A stretch of DNA of 64,000 nucleotides from Ensifer sesbaniae (GCF_013283665.1 NZ_JABEKU010000001.1:1240001-1304000); one strand, 5' to 3'; shown: positions 35,030 through 44,072, counted from the first letter of the stretch. Translations and numbers: made by a program. Notes: generated from the sequence alone by a model not told the origin.

Positions 35030-35452
35030 TCAGGCGGCCAGCCGAAGCTCCGCTTCGTTCTTGATGCGGCGGATCATCGAGCGCAGGCCGTTGGCGCGCT
35101 GCGTCGAGAGATGCTCGATCAGGCCGATCTTGCCGAAGGTATCGATGGCGTCGATCTCGGCGATCTCCGAGGCATGCTTGCCGGAAAAGATGGCAAGCGC
35201 GATCGCGACTAGGCCGCGCACGATATGCGCATCCGATTCACCTTCGAAAGTCAGGACAGGGTCCTCCGGATCACCCGTCGTCTGGGTGACGAGCCAGACC
35301 TGGCTGGCGCAGCCCTGAACCTTGTTTTCCTGGGTCCGCTTGGCCTCAGGCATCTCCGGCAGCGCCTTGCCGAGTTCGATCACATAGCGATAGCGATCCT
35401 CCCACTCGTCGAGGAAGGCGAAATCGTCGATGATCTGCTCAAGCGTCGTCAT
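35030..35452 (-). CDS. sufE: cysteine desulfuration protein SufE
   Basis: A 140-residue sulfur acceptor that takes persulfide sulfur from SufS for iron-sulfur cluster assembly. The active Cys48 lies in ENKVQGCASQVWL, preceded by YRYVIELGKALPEMP, and the C-terminal helix is HLSTQRANGLRSMIRRIK. The suf operon itself is not in the window; stand-alone sufE genes are common in this group. The gene is convergent with mucR. Confidence 0.94.
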   Translation of the reverse strand: MTTLEQIIDDFAFLDEWEDRYRYVIELGKALPEMPEAKRTQENKVQGCASQVWLVTQTTGDPEDPVLTFEGESDAHIVRGLVAIALAIFSGKHASEIAEIDAIDTFGKIGLIEHLSTQRANGLRSMIRRIKNEAELRLAA

Positions 35453-35634
35453 GATCCGGGTCCAGTTGTCAGAATATTATACCCCCGCCGGCCCTTGCCG
35501 CGAACGAGGTTCGTCCCTGCCATGCCCTTTGCTGTCGGGCACGCAGGCTTTCAGCCCTCATATAGGGGATCGAAAGGCCATTGAGAACCGTCAATAACGG
35601 TTGTCTTGGGCATCGGCGGCATTTCGCAGGCAGG

Positions 35635-36120
35635 TTAGATCGAAACGCTTGACGGAAAGGTGAAGGCATTTCCGGCGCTTGCGTCGATCCCGCCGAGTTT
35701 GCCGATGGTGGCCGACAAGACATGGCCGGCCGCGCGCGCATCGTCAGCGCCGCGGGCAGATCCATCGTTGCGCAATTCCTGCTCGGCCCTTCGCAACAGT
35801 TGCTTTACCTGTTCGGCAACCGATTTGAGTTCGGCGACCACTTTCACGGTGGAACCGGACTCGCGATCTCCGTCGCTGAATTCGCGATAGGCGCGCTCGG
35901 CGAAGTTTGCCGGCTCGGAGGGCGCGACTGCATCGTCGCCTGTCGCAGCACCTTCCGTCTGCGCATTGCCGGCCTCTGGCAGGGCAGCCGCGGCTGCGGC
36001 AGATGCAACACCATCTGCCGCTTCGATACCGCCTGCGCCGGCCAATTGCTGGGCGGCGGACCTAAGCAGCGACGCCTTGTGCGTGGCTGGCTCGGGCGCG
36101 ATCCAGGGTTGTGCCAGCAA
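35635..36120 (-). CDS. hypothetical protein, start uncertain
   Basis: The open frame of up to 161 codons has an Ala/Glu-rich N-terminal half. Its charged C-terminal half (FAERAYREFSDGDRESGSTV, then KVVAELKSVAEQVKQLLRRA) suggests a helical protein. The only possible start near its beginning is a TTG at 36120 that lies inside the U-tract of the preceding terminator and has no ribosome binding site; no in-frame ATG exists. It is either a gene with an unusual start, a decayed gene, or not a gene. I recognise no family. Confidence 0.35.
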   Translation of the reverse strand: MLAQPWIAPEPATHKASLLRSAAQQLAGAGGIEAADGVASAAAAAALPEAGNAQTEGAATGDDAVAPSEPANFAERAYREFSDGDRESGSTVKVVAELKSVAEQVKQLLRRAEQELRNDGSARGADDARAAGHVLSATIGKLGGIDASAGNAFTFPSSVSI

Positions 36121-36157
36121 AAAAGAAAACGCCGCGAGGGGATGGGATCCTCGCGGC
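36119..36157 (-). terminator. strong intrinsic terminator after DUF5330
   Basis: On the minus strand the arms pair GCCGCGAGG (36157-36149) with CCTCGCGGC (36139-36131), and the run GTTTTCTTTTTT follows. It ends transcription of the DUF5330 gene. Confidence 0.85.
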
Positions 36158-36242
36158 GGCCACGACAGGGCGGCAAGTCAGGCAGTTAAGTTGCGGATGG
36201 GTGAATGGCGGCCCGCCGGCCCCGACCGAGGGCCTGGCGTGA

Positions 36243-36710
36243 TTACTGGATGATCGCGGCCTTGGGATCGAGGCGCTTTTCCGGAACCGGCGTGCGCTTG
36301 AAGACGGGCTCTGCGTCGATGGTGCTGACCTCGGTGGTCGGAGCGGCCACATCGGCCTGCGGCTTTACCGTGCCGGTCATCGCCGGTGCGACCGTTCCGG
36401 TCGTCACCTTGGCATCGGGCTGGGCATCGGTTTCGGCAAACTGGGTATCCAGGAATTCATAGGCGATACGAGCGCCTTCGCGAGCCCGATGACCGAGGGC
36501 GACGAAGGTCTCGGCACCCTTCTCGCAGATCTCAGGCTTCTGGATGCAGATGGCGCTGATGTATTGGAAAGCCTCATTGGCGGCGGCGAAGGTGTCGCCA
36601 AGCTCGACCTTGGGGGCGTGCTCCAGCTTCTGCGAACTCGACGGATCGAGGAACGGCAGCAGCACCAGCACCAGCGAGAACCAGAATGTCGCCTTGATGA
36701 GAAACCACAT
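36243..36710 (-). CDS. DUF5330 family protein
   Basis: A 155-residue protein with an N-terminal membrane or signal segment (residues 3-20, FLIKATFWFSLVLVLLPFLD). A conserved helical middle follows, with Cys55 and Cys62 (YISAICIQKPEICEKG), then a low-complexity Thr/Val/Pro-rich tail. It is recognised as the rhizobial DUF5330 type; function is unknown. The two cysteines could form a disulfide in the periplasm. Confidence 0.75.
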   Translation of the reverse strand: MWFLIKATFWFSLVLVLLPFLDPSSSQKLEHAPKVELGDTFAAANEAFQYISAICIQKPEICEKGAETFVALGHRAREGARIAYEFLDTQFAETDAQPDAKVTTGTVAPAMTGTVKPQADVAAPTTEVSTIDAEPVFKRTPVPEKRLDPKAAIIQ

Positions 36711-37333
36711 GTTCTGCCCATCCTTCGTTCAGTTGCCTGAGCTCACCGGTCTTCTAGCCGGCTTGTGCGCCTTCGGCATCCCGCAGCGCCGCCGTATCCC
36801 CTGATACCCGCTCACGCTGCCGTCGTTTCCTCGGGGAACCCGCTGCCTTCGATGCAGCGTCGACCCTTTGTTGACACCGACACTAGGACGGGAATCACAA
36901 GACGGCTTTTCAAAATCGAGCGGCATTTGCTTCAATTTTTAATGAAATGCCGCCGTCGGCTGCTTTGCCGCGCATTTGTGTCGCATTTTAGCTTTCACCG
37001 TTAAGGTTCGTGGCGAACCTCTTGGCGCGAAGCCCGGAAGCGTCGGCAATGGCGTGCCGGTGGGGGCGCCACAATCATTAACAGTGTCCAGAAAATGCAC
37101 AGAAATCCGTTGCTTACGCCCCGTTAACCACAAGAAATGAAGGTCGCTCGATTTGCTTCAAAACGGGATTTTTCAGCCGTTTCGCACCGTTCCGACACGG
37201 GCGCGTTTATTCTTTCATTAAGCCGGGGGTGCGAGATTCCGACATGTCACGAGGCAGTCTGAATCGCGATTCCCAGGTAGGGGAATTCGGTCGCGCCAGC
37301 CTCGCAAGAACAACAAATGTAGCAGGGTAAAGC
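36711..37333. other. divergent intergenic region before the PAS kinase
   Basis: These 623 bases hold no supported gene. TTAA-containing half-sites (GTTAAGG at 36999, ATTAACAG at 37077, GTTAACC at 37126) resemble CtrA half-sites, but none is paired as TTAA-N7-TTAA. The segment from 36890 to 37210 is AT-richer and probably contains promoters for both flanking genes. Confidence 0.4.
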
Positions 37334-38920
37334 GTGAGCGTATTGCGTAACATGGCTGGCAGATGGGCGTCCCGCGTGGACGAGGTCGCGGCCCTGTGGC
37401 TGCCCCGTCGTGAAGCTTCCTCGCTCGCCGGACGCCGCGATACGAAACGCCTGCGTGCCGTCGCGGCCGTCTCGCTGACGACGCTGCCGGTGGTGCCGCT
37501 CGCCCTGTCGCTCGCCATGCCCGTGTCCTCGGCCCTGCCGCTCGGCACCGCCCTTTGGGCTTCCGCTTCGCTGCTGGCGGCGGCCGTTGCGATCGCTCGC
37601 GGTCGGGCGCCGGACGCTGGTGCGCCGGCTCCGTCCGATCCCGCCCTCCCGGACCTCTCGGCCGCCTATGATCTTTTTGCGGGTATCGTCACCGTGCACG
37701 ACCTGCGCGGCAACGTTCTCTCCGTGCATGGGCGCGATGCAGCCGAGCACCTGACGTTGATGCGCGACCCCGCAGGCCGCGGATTCATCGAGCAGATTCA
37801 CGTCTCCGACCGCATCACCTTCCTGAGCGCGATCGACATCCTCCGCCAGGGCGGCGACCGGGCGACGGTCGATATCCGCATCGAACGGCGGACATTGCCG
37901 ATTGAAGGCGAACAGTTCGTCTACATGTCCTGCGAACTGGCGCCGCTACGCGATCGCGATGGCAACCTGACGGGGATCCTTGCCCAGTCGCGCGATGTCT
38001 CCCAGGAGGCCGGTCTGCGCGCCGAGGCCGCTGCCCGGACGGCCGAGGCTGAGTCTGCGAACGACGCCAAGACCCGTTTCCTCGCTGCCGTCAGCCACGA
38101 ACTGCGCACGCCGCTCAACGCCATCCTCGGTTTCTCCGACGTGTTGGCCGGCGAATATTTCGGCAAGCTCGAGAACGATCGCCAGCGCGAATATGTAGGC
38201 CTCATCCACAAGTCGGGCGAACATCTGCTCTCCGTCGTCAACACCATGCTCGACATGAGCAAGATCGAGGCGGGGCGCTACGAACTCCTGCCCGAGCCTT
38301 TCCGCGTCGCCGAGGCGGTTGCCGCCTGCGAGGCGATGCTGTCGCACCAGGCCGCGGAAAAGGGCGTCAAGCTGGTCAGCCGCGTCACCCGCGGCATCGG
38401 CGAAATCAATGCCGATCAGCGCGCCTTCCAACAGGTTCTCATCAACCTGATCGGCAACGCCGTGAAGTTCACGGACCATGGCGGTGTCGTGACGATCGAC
38501 GCCGAGGTGGATGGTGCGATGCTGAAGCTCTCTGTCAGCGATACCGGCATCGGTATCGCCGCCGACAAGCTGGAACTGCTCGGTCAACCTTTTGTCCAGA
38601 TCCAGAACGACTATACGCGCCGCTACGAGGGCACCGGCCTCGGCCTTTCGCTGGTCAAGGGCCTCGTTGCGCTTCATGGTGGCGACCTGACGATTCGCAG
38701 CCGCGAGGGCGAGGGAACCATCATCGTCGTGACGATACCGCGCGACGGCTCCGGCATCGCCGTTGCCGAGCGCCAGGAACAGCGTTCGTCGGTAACGGTG
38801 GAGTTTCCGCCACGCCTGCGCGATGGAGAAACGAAACCGGTTGCCGAAGGGGGGCGGCCCGAAGACGTCGGTTTGAACGAGGAACGGGGATATGGCGCCG
38901 CGCAAGCGAAAACAGCCTGA
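37334..38920 (+). CDS. PAS-domain sensor histidine kinase of the DivJ/PleC type
   Basis: A 528-residue kinase. Two hydrophobic segments (about residues 42-64 and 68-88) are followed by a PAS-like domain (about 110-225) with VHDLRGNVLSVHG. The dimerisation domain contains His255 in FLAAVSHELRTPLNAILGFS, and the ATPase domain has NLIGNAVKFTDHGG, DTGIGIAADKLELLGQPFVQ and GTGLGLSLVKGL. The DHp sequence resembles rhizobial cell-cycle kinases, but I cannot name the orthologue. The start is a GTG. The last 29 bases overlap the next gene, suggesting coupled expression. Confidence 0.88.
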   Translation: MSVLRNMAGRWASRVDEVAALWLPRREASSLAGRRDTKRLRAVAAVSLTTLPVVPLALSLAMPVSSALPLGTALWASASLLAAAVAIARGRAPDAGAPAPSDPALPDLSAAYDLFAGIVTVHDLRGNVLSVHGRDAAEHLTLMRDPAGRGFIEQIHVSDRITFLSAIDILRQGGDRATVDIRIERRTLPIEGEQFVYMSCELAPLRDRDGNLTGILAQSRDVSQEAGLRAEAAARTAEAESANDAKTRFLAAVSHELRTPLNAILGFSDVLAGEYFGKLENDRQREYVGLIHKSGEHLLSVVNTMLDMSKIEAGRYELLPEPFRVAEAVAACEAMLSHQAAEKGVKLVSRVTRGIGEINADQRAFQQVLINLIGNAVKFTDHGGVVTIDAEVDGAMLKLSVSDTGIGIAADKLELLGQPFVQIQNDYTRRYEGTGLGLSLVKGLVALHGGDLTIRSREGEGTIIVVTIPRDGSGIAVAERQEQRSSVTVEFPPRLRDGETKPVAEGGRPEDVGLNEERGYGAAQAKTA

Positions 38921-39863
38921 ACGGAAGAAGGTCGCGCGGCGTGCGCCCGGCCTGGCCGTGCGCGGGCTGGCTCTTGCCGGACAGGGTGTTCGACTTGCCG
39001 GCCGCCTGATGGCGCGTCATCCGCTGGTCTCGGGCGGCTCGGCCGCCTTCCTGGTCGTGTTCTCCTTCGTGGCCGCCAATGCCATGTGGTATCAGCACGG
39101 CGTGCACCCGTCGCCGCTCCTGCGCACCCGCGTGCCGCTCGTCAGTGCCGAAACCGCGCAGCGGATCGCCATCGCCAAGGGTGAGGAGGTCGAGCAGCGC
39201 AACGTGACCACCTTCGTCATCGAACGCGAGGGCGAGGCCAAGGCCAAGGCGGACAATGTCGAGGACGTGATCGCCGCTGCTTCCGCGGACCTGCCGGCGG
39301 ACAAGCCGTCGCCCGAGCGCGTGGCAAGCGTGCCCGGCGGCGCGACCTCGAAGCTCGTCGCCGACATCCAGAAGGAATTGAACCGGATCGGACTTTACGA
39401 CGGCGCACCGGACGGCCGCAGCGGCCCGCGGACGGCGGCAGCGATCCTGCGCTTCGAAGCGCAGGCGGGCCGCGCCGAGACGGGCTTGGCAAGCACCGAG
39501 TTGCTGCAGGCGCTGCGAGCCGTACCGAGCGACAAGGCTGCTCAGGTCACGCCGGCGGGAAGGCCTCTCGCCGAGACAAAGGGCAACGGCGTGGAGATCG
39601 ATCCGGTCGCTGCCGCCATTCGTTCCTCCGAGAAGGAAGGTAATTTCATTCCGCGTGCCGAAATCCCGGCTTCGAGCGACCTGGTGCTGAACATCCAGAA
39701 GGGGCTGAGCAATCTCGCCTATGCGGATGTTGCGGTCGATGGCGTCGCTGGAGAGCAGACGCGGGCAGCGATCCGCCACTTTGAAAAACACTACCGCCTG
39801 CCGCAGACCGGCGAGCCGAATACGCAGGTCTTGAAAAAGCTCAAGGAAATCGGCGCACTCTGA
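38892..39863 (+). CDS. membrane-anchored protein with two peptidoglycan-binding domains
   Basis: A 323-residue protein. A very basic N-terminus is followed by a transmembrane helix at about residues 46-64 (SGGSAAFLVVFSFVAANAMW), then periplasmic PG_binding_1 domains at about 158-200 (VADIQKELNRIGLYDGAPDG) and 262-318 (VLNIQKGLSNLAYADVAVDG). It probably anchors to or senses the cell wall. Its start overlaps the kinase gene by 29 bases, so the pair may be linked in envelope signalling. Confidence 0.85.
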   Translation: MAPRKRKQPERKKVARRAPGLAVRGLALAGQGVRLAGRLMARHPLVSGGSAAFLVVFSFVAANAMWYQHGVHPSPLLRTRVPLVSAETAQRIAIAKGEEVEQRNVTTFVIEREGEAKAKADNVEDVIAAASADLPADKPSPERVASVPGGATSKLVADIQKELNRIGLYDGAPDGRSGPRTAAAILRFEAQAGRAETGLASTELLQALRAVPSDKAAQVTPAGRPLAETKGNGVEIDPVAAAIRSSEKEGNFIPRAEIPASSDLVLNIQKGLSNLAYADVAVDGVAGEQTRAAIRHFEKHYRLPQTGEPNTQVLKKLKEIGAL

Positions 39864-39928
39864 CCGATGGTCGGGTTTGACCGCATCGCCGATTTGCCTG
39901 CGCCAGCCGGCACGTGTATCAGCCTTCC

Positions 39929-40288
39929 ATGCGCTTGAAGTCTCACATCTTCGTCTCGTCCCTGTTGCGCCGCGCGTTTTCGCTCGGCGGCTATGCGGCC
40001 GTGCTGCGCAAGGGAGCGGAGGAGGCCGGCGCGATCTTCATCCGCCAGCGCACGCGGCTCGGCACCGAGACGCTGTTTGCCCCGGCACCGCAGAATTTCT
40101 TCGCCGACGAAGTCGATATCGGCCGCAAGTTTGAAGTGAGGTTGCGTGACAGCGACGCCGAAGGGGTCGATGCAGCCCTTGCGAGCGAAATCCGGTTCGA
40201 TCCGGATTGCTGGATCGTGGAAATCGAACTGGACGACCATGGCGAACTGTTTGAGGTCGTTCCGCAGGATGGCGCAAGCCGGTCCTGA
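39929..40288 (+). CDS. DUF1491 family protein
   Basis: A 119-residue alphaproteobacterial protein. SHIFVSSLLRRAFSLGGYAA, GAEEAGAIFIRQ and RFDPDCWIVEIE are typical DUF1491 blocks. Function is unknown. The start at 39929 (MRLKSHIF) fits the family; five more codons are open upstream. It follows the peptidoglycan-binding gene after 65 bases and may be cotranscribed. Confidence 0.87.
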   Translation: MRLKSHIFVSSLLRRAFSLGGYAAVLRKGAEEAGAIFIRQRTRLGTETLFAPAPQNFFADEVDIGRKFEVRLRDSDAEGVDAALASEIRFDPDCWIVEIELDDHGELFEVVPQDGASRS

Positions 40289-40408
40289 CACCGATTTGCC
40301 GAACGTGCGAACCTGCTTGCCTCTCCACTTGGCGGAGGCCGCAGGACGCGCTCACGGACGATCAAATCGACTTGCATCAAGGCGGCGCAAGATGAGAGAT
40401 TTCTGCGT

Positions 40409-41479
40409 CTAGCCGCGTCGCCGGCCGAAAAGTCGCAGTGGCAGCACATTGCCGGCGGCCGCTGCGATCCTGCGAGGGCCGATCTGCCGCGCATCGTTGG
40501 CGGGATTTTCAGCGAAGTATGCTTCGTGCCTTGCAGCCGGGGTCGATTCCCCGGCCTCCGCCTCGATCCAGGCGTCGAGCTGTTCGCGGCAGGCGGCGCG
40601 GTTCATGGCGCCGATCAACGCTTCGGCATGGGTCGTCTCGCCGAAAGGCTCGCGAAGATGCGGATATAGCGCCTTGAGCACGAAGCCGGCATCGGATGTC
40701 TCGACATCGAGCGCGATGAGGCTCGTCGCGAGCCGCTGTCCGGAGATGTCGAGCAGGATGCGTTCGACTTGCGCGTCATTGGTGCCGAGTGCCTGGCCGA
40801 GGACACGTGAGAACAGGATGATCTCGCCGCTGCGGGCAAAGCGCACGAGCAGCGCCGCATGCACGTCGCCGATCGCGTCGGTTGAGGTCGTCGATGCGGT
40901 GCTGCGTGACCCCGCTCGTGCCAGCGTCTTGATCTCGTGTCGCAGCGCCTCTTCGCGGGCCGCGCGCACCGAAGCGGCCTCGGCCTCCGGGTTCGCCCGC
41001 TCGGCCACCACCTGCCTTGCTGCGTTGCGTGCGGCGAGCCCGGGCGGATTGTGATGCTCGACCAGGGCATCGACGACAAGGGGAGAGAGGTTCGGGCGGC
41101 GCGCGATCGCCGCGGCATGTTCCGGCCCGCGGTCGCGGATGACCGCGATCAGGGTGCGGTCGGTGATCGCCTTCGAGCGGGTCAGAAAAATCGCGGCAAT
41201 CGAAATCGGCATGCCGCCGATCAGTGCGGCGACCGGCTCCGGGATCTGTGGACACTGGGAAAGCGCTGCCGCCGCCTGACGGCGGGCTTCGTTGCTGGAA
41301 CCGAGAAAAAGCGGCTCGAACAGTTCGGCAAACTGCTTCATGTCGGACTTGCCGGGGATGCGCAGGCTTTCGAAACCGGTGACCGTCGCCATCAGGACGA
41401 CGTCCTTCAAGCGGCCGGTCTGTGGCCTTTCCAACTCACGAAAGCGATCCGTCACGATAATTCCCTGCACGCAAAACAT
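40409..41479 (-). CDS. DUF2336 family protein
   Basis: About 356 residues. The helical-repeat pattern (LFLGSSNEARRQAAAALSQC, HAAAIARRPNLSPLVVDAL) is that of DUF2336, a HEAT-like family found near cell-cycle and signalling genes in this class. It lacks obvious membrane segments. The start could be the ATG at 41479, a GTG at 41512 or a GTG about nine codons downstream; none has a strong ribosome binding site. Function is unknown. Confidence 0.8.
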   Translation of the reverse strand: MFCVQGIIVTDRFRELERPQTGRLKDVVLMATVTGFESLRIPGKSDMKQFAELFEPLFLGSSNEARRQAAAALSQCPQIPEPVAALIGGMPISIAAIFLTRSKAITDRTLIAVIRDRGPEHAAAIARRPNLSPLVVDALVEHHNPPGLAARNAARQVVAERANPEAEAASVRAAREEALRHEIKTLARAGSRSTASTTSTDAIGDVHAALLVRFARSGEIILFSRVLGQALGTNDAQVERILLDISGQRLATSLIALDVETSDAGFVLKALYPHLREPFGETTHAEALIGAMNRAACREQLDAWIEAEAGESTPAARHEAYFAENPANDARQIGPRRIAAAAGNVLPLRLFGRRRG

Positions 41480-41536
41480 GATCGCCGTTTCCGGTGATCC
41501 GGAAAGGCACACGTCGCAAAAATTAGAAGAAAAGCG

Positions 41537-41551
41537 TTAGCGTACTGTTAA
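41537..41551. promoter_or_regulatory. CtrA-like site
   Basis: TTAG-CGTACTG-TTAA differs by one base from the TTAA-N7-TTAA site of the cell-cycle regulator CtrA. It lies 58 bases upstream of the DUF2336 start and 226 upstream of the SH3 gene. One match of this quality can occur by chance. Confidence 0.3.
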
Positions 41552-41776
41552 CTATGGATGTTGGAGCTTTATTCAGGCTTGCGGCACATGCGTGGCGCCC
41601 GGCAAGGCCGACAGATTGCCGATGGGCCCCGGCATTTCCCGGGGACATTCGCGGCATCAGCCATAAAAAATCCACATGCGGTCACGAGTTATCGCGGCGA
41701 CGGTCAAGGGCTCCGGACGCCCGCCGACGCCTGGAGGCCAAGTGAAGAGGGGCCTCTCCATGGGAGATATGGAACT

Positions 41777-42442
41777 GTGAAGAAATTTATCCTGCGCGCA
41801 GCGGCGGTCTGCGCGCTGCTTGCGGCCCCGGCGATCGCCGAAGCCGCGGAAGGCTTTGCCACTGCCAATGTCAACATGCGCTCCGGTCCGAGCACCCGTT
41901 ATCCGGCGGTATCGCTGATTCCGGTCGGCGAATCCGTCGAAATTCACGGATGCCTGGCGGATCTGCCGTGGTGCGACGTCTCGTTCTATGGCGGGCGCGG
42001 CTGGGTTGCCGGGCGTTACGTCCAGGCCGACTATCGCCGCAATCGCGTGTATGTCGAGCCTCGCTATTATCGCCCGCTCGGCATACCGACGGTCGTCTTC
42101 CAATTCGACAGCTATTGGGACCGCAACTACCGTGGCCGCGATTTCTATCGTGAGCGCGATCGGTGGCGCCGGGGACCGGATTGGGTCGATGACAGCCGGG
42201 ATCGTCGCTACTGGGAACGGCAGCGCGAGCGCGACCGCCGCGACAGGGAAACCGGCCAGCGTGAAGAGGAGTGGCGTAGCCGCGAGAGCGAATGGAACCG
42301 CGAGCTGACGGTGCGTGAAGATCGCCGAGAATGGGAACGTCGCAGCGTCCGTATTCGCCAGGACGATGGCGGCATCTACGAAGGCGCCCGCCCGGCGCCG
42401 TTTGTTCGGTGCGAGTTCGACGATCCAGACTGCGACGATTGA
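41777..42442 (+). CDS. exported SH3-domain protein with an Arg-rich charged tail
   Basis: A 221-residue protein. The signal peptide KKFILRAAAVCALLAAPAIA is followed by a bacterial SH3 domain (about residues 27-85) with VNMRSGPSTRYPAVSLIPVG and GGRGWVAGRYVQ. The C-terminal half is dominated by Arg, Glu, Asp and Trp (RERDRWRRGPDWVDDSRDRR and more) and is probably extended or helical in the periplasm. The start is a GTG at 41777 with GGGAG upstream. The SH3 part may bind peptidoglycan peptides. Confidence 0.82.
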   Translation: MKKFILRAAAVCALLAAPAIAEAAEGFATANVNMRSGPSTRYPAVSLIPVGESVEIHGCLADLPWCDVSFYGGRGWVAGRYVQADYRRNRVYVEPRYYRPLGIPTVVFQFDSYWDRNYRGRDFYRERDRWRRGPDWVDDSRDRRYWERQRERDRRDRETGQREEEWRSRESEWNRELTVREDRREWERRSVRIRQDDGGIYEGARPAPFVRCEFDDPDCDD

Positions 42443-42540
42443 CGTGAAGCGCCGTGCTTCGGCGTTATTCCGGTGAACAGAAAATGGGCGGCGCGACCGC
42501 CCGTTTGCTTTTGGTGGGCTCGGTTTCTGTGGTCTCAGGC

Positions 42541-42565
42541 GGAACCAAACGCCATCCGGAGCGTT
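42541..42565 (+). promoter_or_regulatory. EcfG/RpoE2-type promoter for the DUF883 gene
   Basis: GGAAC (42541-42545), 16 bases, then CGTT (42562-42565) matches the general-stress sigma factor consensus GGAAC-N16/17-CGTT exactly. It ends 28 bases before the ATG of the downstream gene. Confidence 0.65.
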
Positions 42566-42593
42566 GAGACCGCGCAGACAAGGGAGCGTTGCA

Positions 42594-42875
42594 ATGGTGG
42601 AAAAGAAACTGGAGGCCGTGCAGAAAGTCGGTGAAAACGTTTCGCAGGTGCAAGCGCGTGCCGAGGTTGACGTTCAGATCGCCGAACTGCGGGCGGAAAT
42701 CGCTCGACTGACCGAAGCTGTCTCGGCAATCGGGAGCGGTACGAAGGCGGTTGTTCAGGGGGAGGCGGAACTGATGGCGGAACGCGTCCGCGAGCGGGTA
42801 CGCGAGGAGCCCTTGTCGACGCTGGTGGCGGTTGCCGGTGTGTCGTTCCTGCTTGGTCTGATATCGCGACGCTGA
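42594..42875 (+). CDS. DUF883 (ElaB/YqjD-like) membrane-anchored stress protein
   Basis: A 93-residue protein. A long amphipathic helix (RAEVDVQIAELRAEIARLTE) is followed by a Glu/Arg-rich stretch and a C-terminal anchor (STLVAVAGVSFLLGLISRR). ElaB/YqjD relatives associate with ribosomes at the membrane in stationary phase. GGGAG lies nine bases upstream of the ATG. The preceding EcfG-type promoter fits a general-stress role. Confidence 0.85.
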   Translation: MVEKKLEAVQKVGENVSQVQARAEVDVQIAELRAEIARLTEAVSAIGSGTKAVVQGEAELMAERVRERVREEPLSTLVAVAGVSFLLGLISRR

Positions 42876-43190
42876 CTGCGGTTTGATGCCGCTCCGGATT
42901 GTTACCGCGGATACATCTCGAGGGATCGTCTGGCGCGATAATGAGTGTAAGGTTGGTGCCGTAGTGGTGTATTAGCATTCTGTTAACCAGCCTATGGCTC
43001 AATCGGGGCGGACCCGTTATCATCGGGCTGTGTCGTGTGAACCAGAAGAGCAACATCCGGGCGACCGGAAGAAGGAGCAAACGAGAAAAGCGCGCCTGTC
43101 CAGGCAAGCCTGGAAAAATGCGCTGGCCCGAGAGGGCAGGGTGAAATCTGTACGGTAGTTCATCCGTCTCAAGACTTTGTGGAGACGAGC
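42876..43190. other. intergenic region, no gene seen
   Basis: This 315-base gap lies between the DUF883 gene and the 56-residue protein. A small hairpin, CCAGGC-AA-GCCTGG, occurs at about 43101. Short basic frames here lack ribosome binding sites. Confidence 0.4.
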
Positions 43191-43361
43191 ATGGCAGACG
43201 TGATCAGAATTCAGGACCGAAAGGTTCGCGTACCGCCGCGTAGACCACCGGCCATATCGAGCGGAGCCAAAGTGCTTCTGTTCACCGGCATCCGCTACGA
43301 GCGCCTCGACCGTGACCCGCAGCCGACGGCCCCGGATGGACGCCGGATCAAGAAGCAGTAG
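43191..43361 (+). CDS. 56-residue basic small protein
   Basis: Starts MADVIRIQDRKVRVPPRRPP and ends DGRRIKKQ, a Pro/Arg/Lys-rich cytoplasmic protein with a central SSGAKVLLFTGIRYERL strand-like part. GGAGACGAGC directly precedes the ATG. Third-position GC bias and a good ribosome binding site support a real gene. No function is recognised. Confidence 0.65.
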   Translation: MADVIRIQDRKVRVPPRRPPAISSGAKVLLFTGIRYERLDRDPQPTAPDGRRIKKQ

Positions 43362-43526
43362 CGTTCGCATTCCCGCGTCGACGACCGGCGACGGCCGGGC
43401 GCCTGTCCTTGGCCCGAAACATCAGGGCCTCTTCAGCATAATTCTTGCACTGAACGTAATCTTTGCCTTGGCTATCTGCCGAGCGCGGCAGCGACTGCGC
43501 GGCAATCCGTCTCGCGTCCGAAGCAC

Positions 43527-44072
43527 TTAGCGCCGAAATGGCTCACAGCTTGATTCCGCAAGGAAGTTGCGGACCTGCTCCTCGAAACTGTCGACCGGCG
43601 CCATCGCCCTCAGAACGGCATAGCCGTCCTGTTCCTTCATCTCCACCATGATCGATTGCGCCAGCGCTGACGGCGGCGACTTGCGCAGTTCCACCAGTTG
43701 AATCGGCGTCGCGACGACAAGATCGAGCTTGCCGTTGACTGCCGTGTGGTCGTTCATGCTGAAGACTTCATTCGAATTGCTGTCGAAGACCGCAAGCGAC
43801 CAGAACGGCACATTGCCGCTGGCGAGGAAGCGCGCCGGTCCGTCCGAGATCGAGAAGCTGCAAACGGCCGTCCTGAGATAGGGGTCGTCATTGGCAAGGC
43901 CGGTCGGCCCCGGCGTGCTCGTCAGCGCGAAGAAGCTGTCCATCTCCAACAATCCCAGCACGCGGGTATAGGCGTCGCGGCCGGTAAACTGCGGCAGCGC
44001 CAGGATGATGATGATGTGCAGCAGGGCGGCGCCGACGAGGCCGAGGACCGTGGCGAAGAGAACCTTACGCAT
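43527..44072 (-). CDS. DUF1254 domain protein
   Basis: A 181-residue protein with an N-terminal membrane segment (residues 4-26, VLFATVLGLVGAALLHIIII) and a periplasmic domain of the DUF1254 type (GRDAYTRVLGLLEMDSFFAL, GNVPFWSLAVFDSNSNEVFS). Its start overlaps the end of the DUF1214 gene by eight bases. The two domains are often fused in one protein elsewhere, so the pair probably form one complex. Function is unknown. Confidence 0.83.
   Translation of the reverse strand: MRKVLFATVLGLVGAALLHIIIILALPQFTGRDAYTRVLGLLEMDSFFALTSTPGPTGLANDDPYLRTAVCSFSISDGPARFLASGNVPFWSLAVFDSNSNEVFSMNDHTAVNGKLDLVVATPIQLVELRKSPPSALAQSIMVEMKEQDGYAVLRAMAPVDSFEEQVRNFLAESSCEPFRR

Noticed and set aside
36990-37140. Several TTAA half-sites before the PAS kinase as CtrA boxes
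   Set aside because: None forms the TTAA-N7-TTAA pair; single half-sites are expected by chance in this AT-richer stretch.
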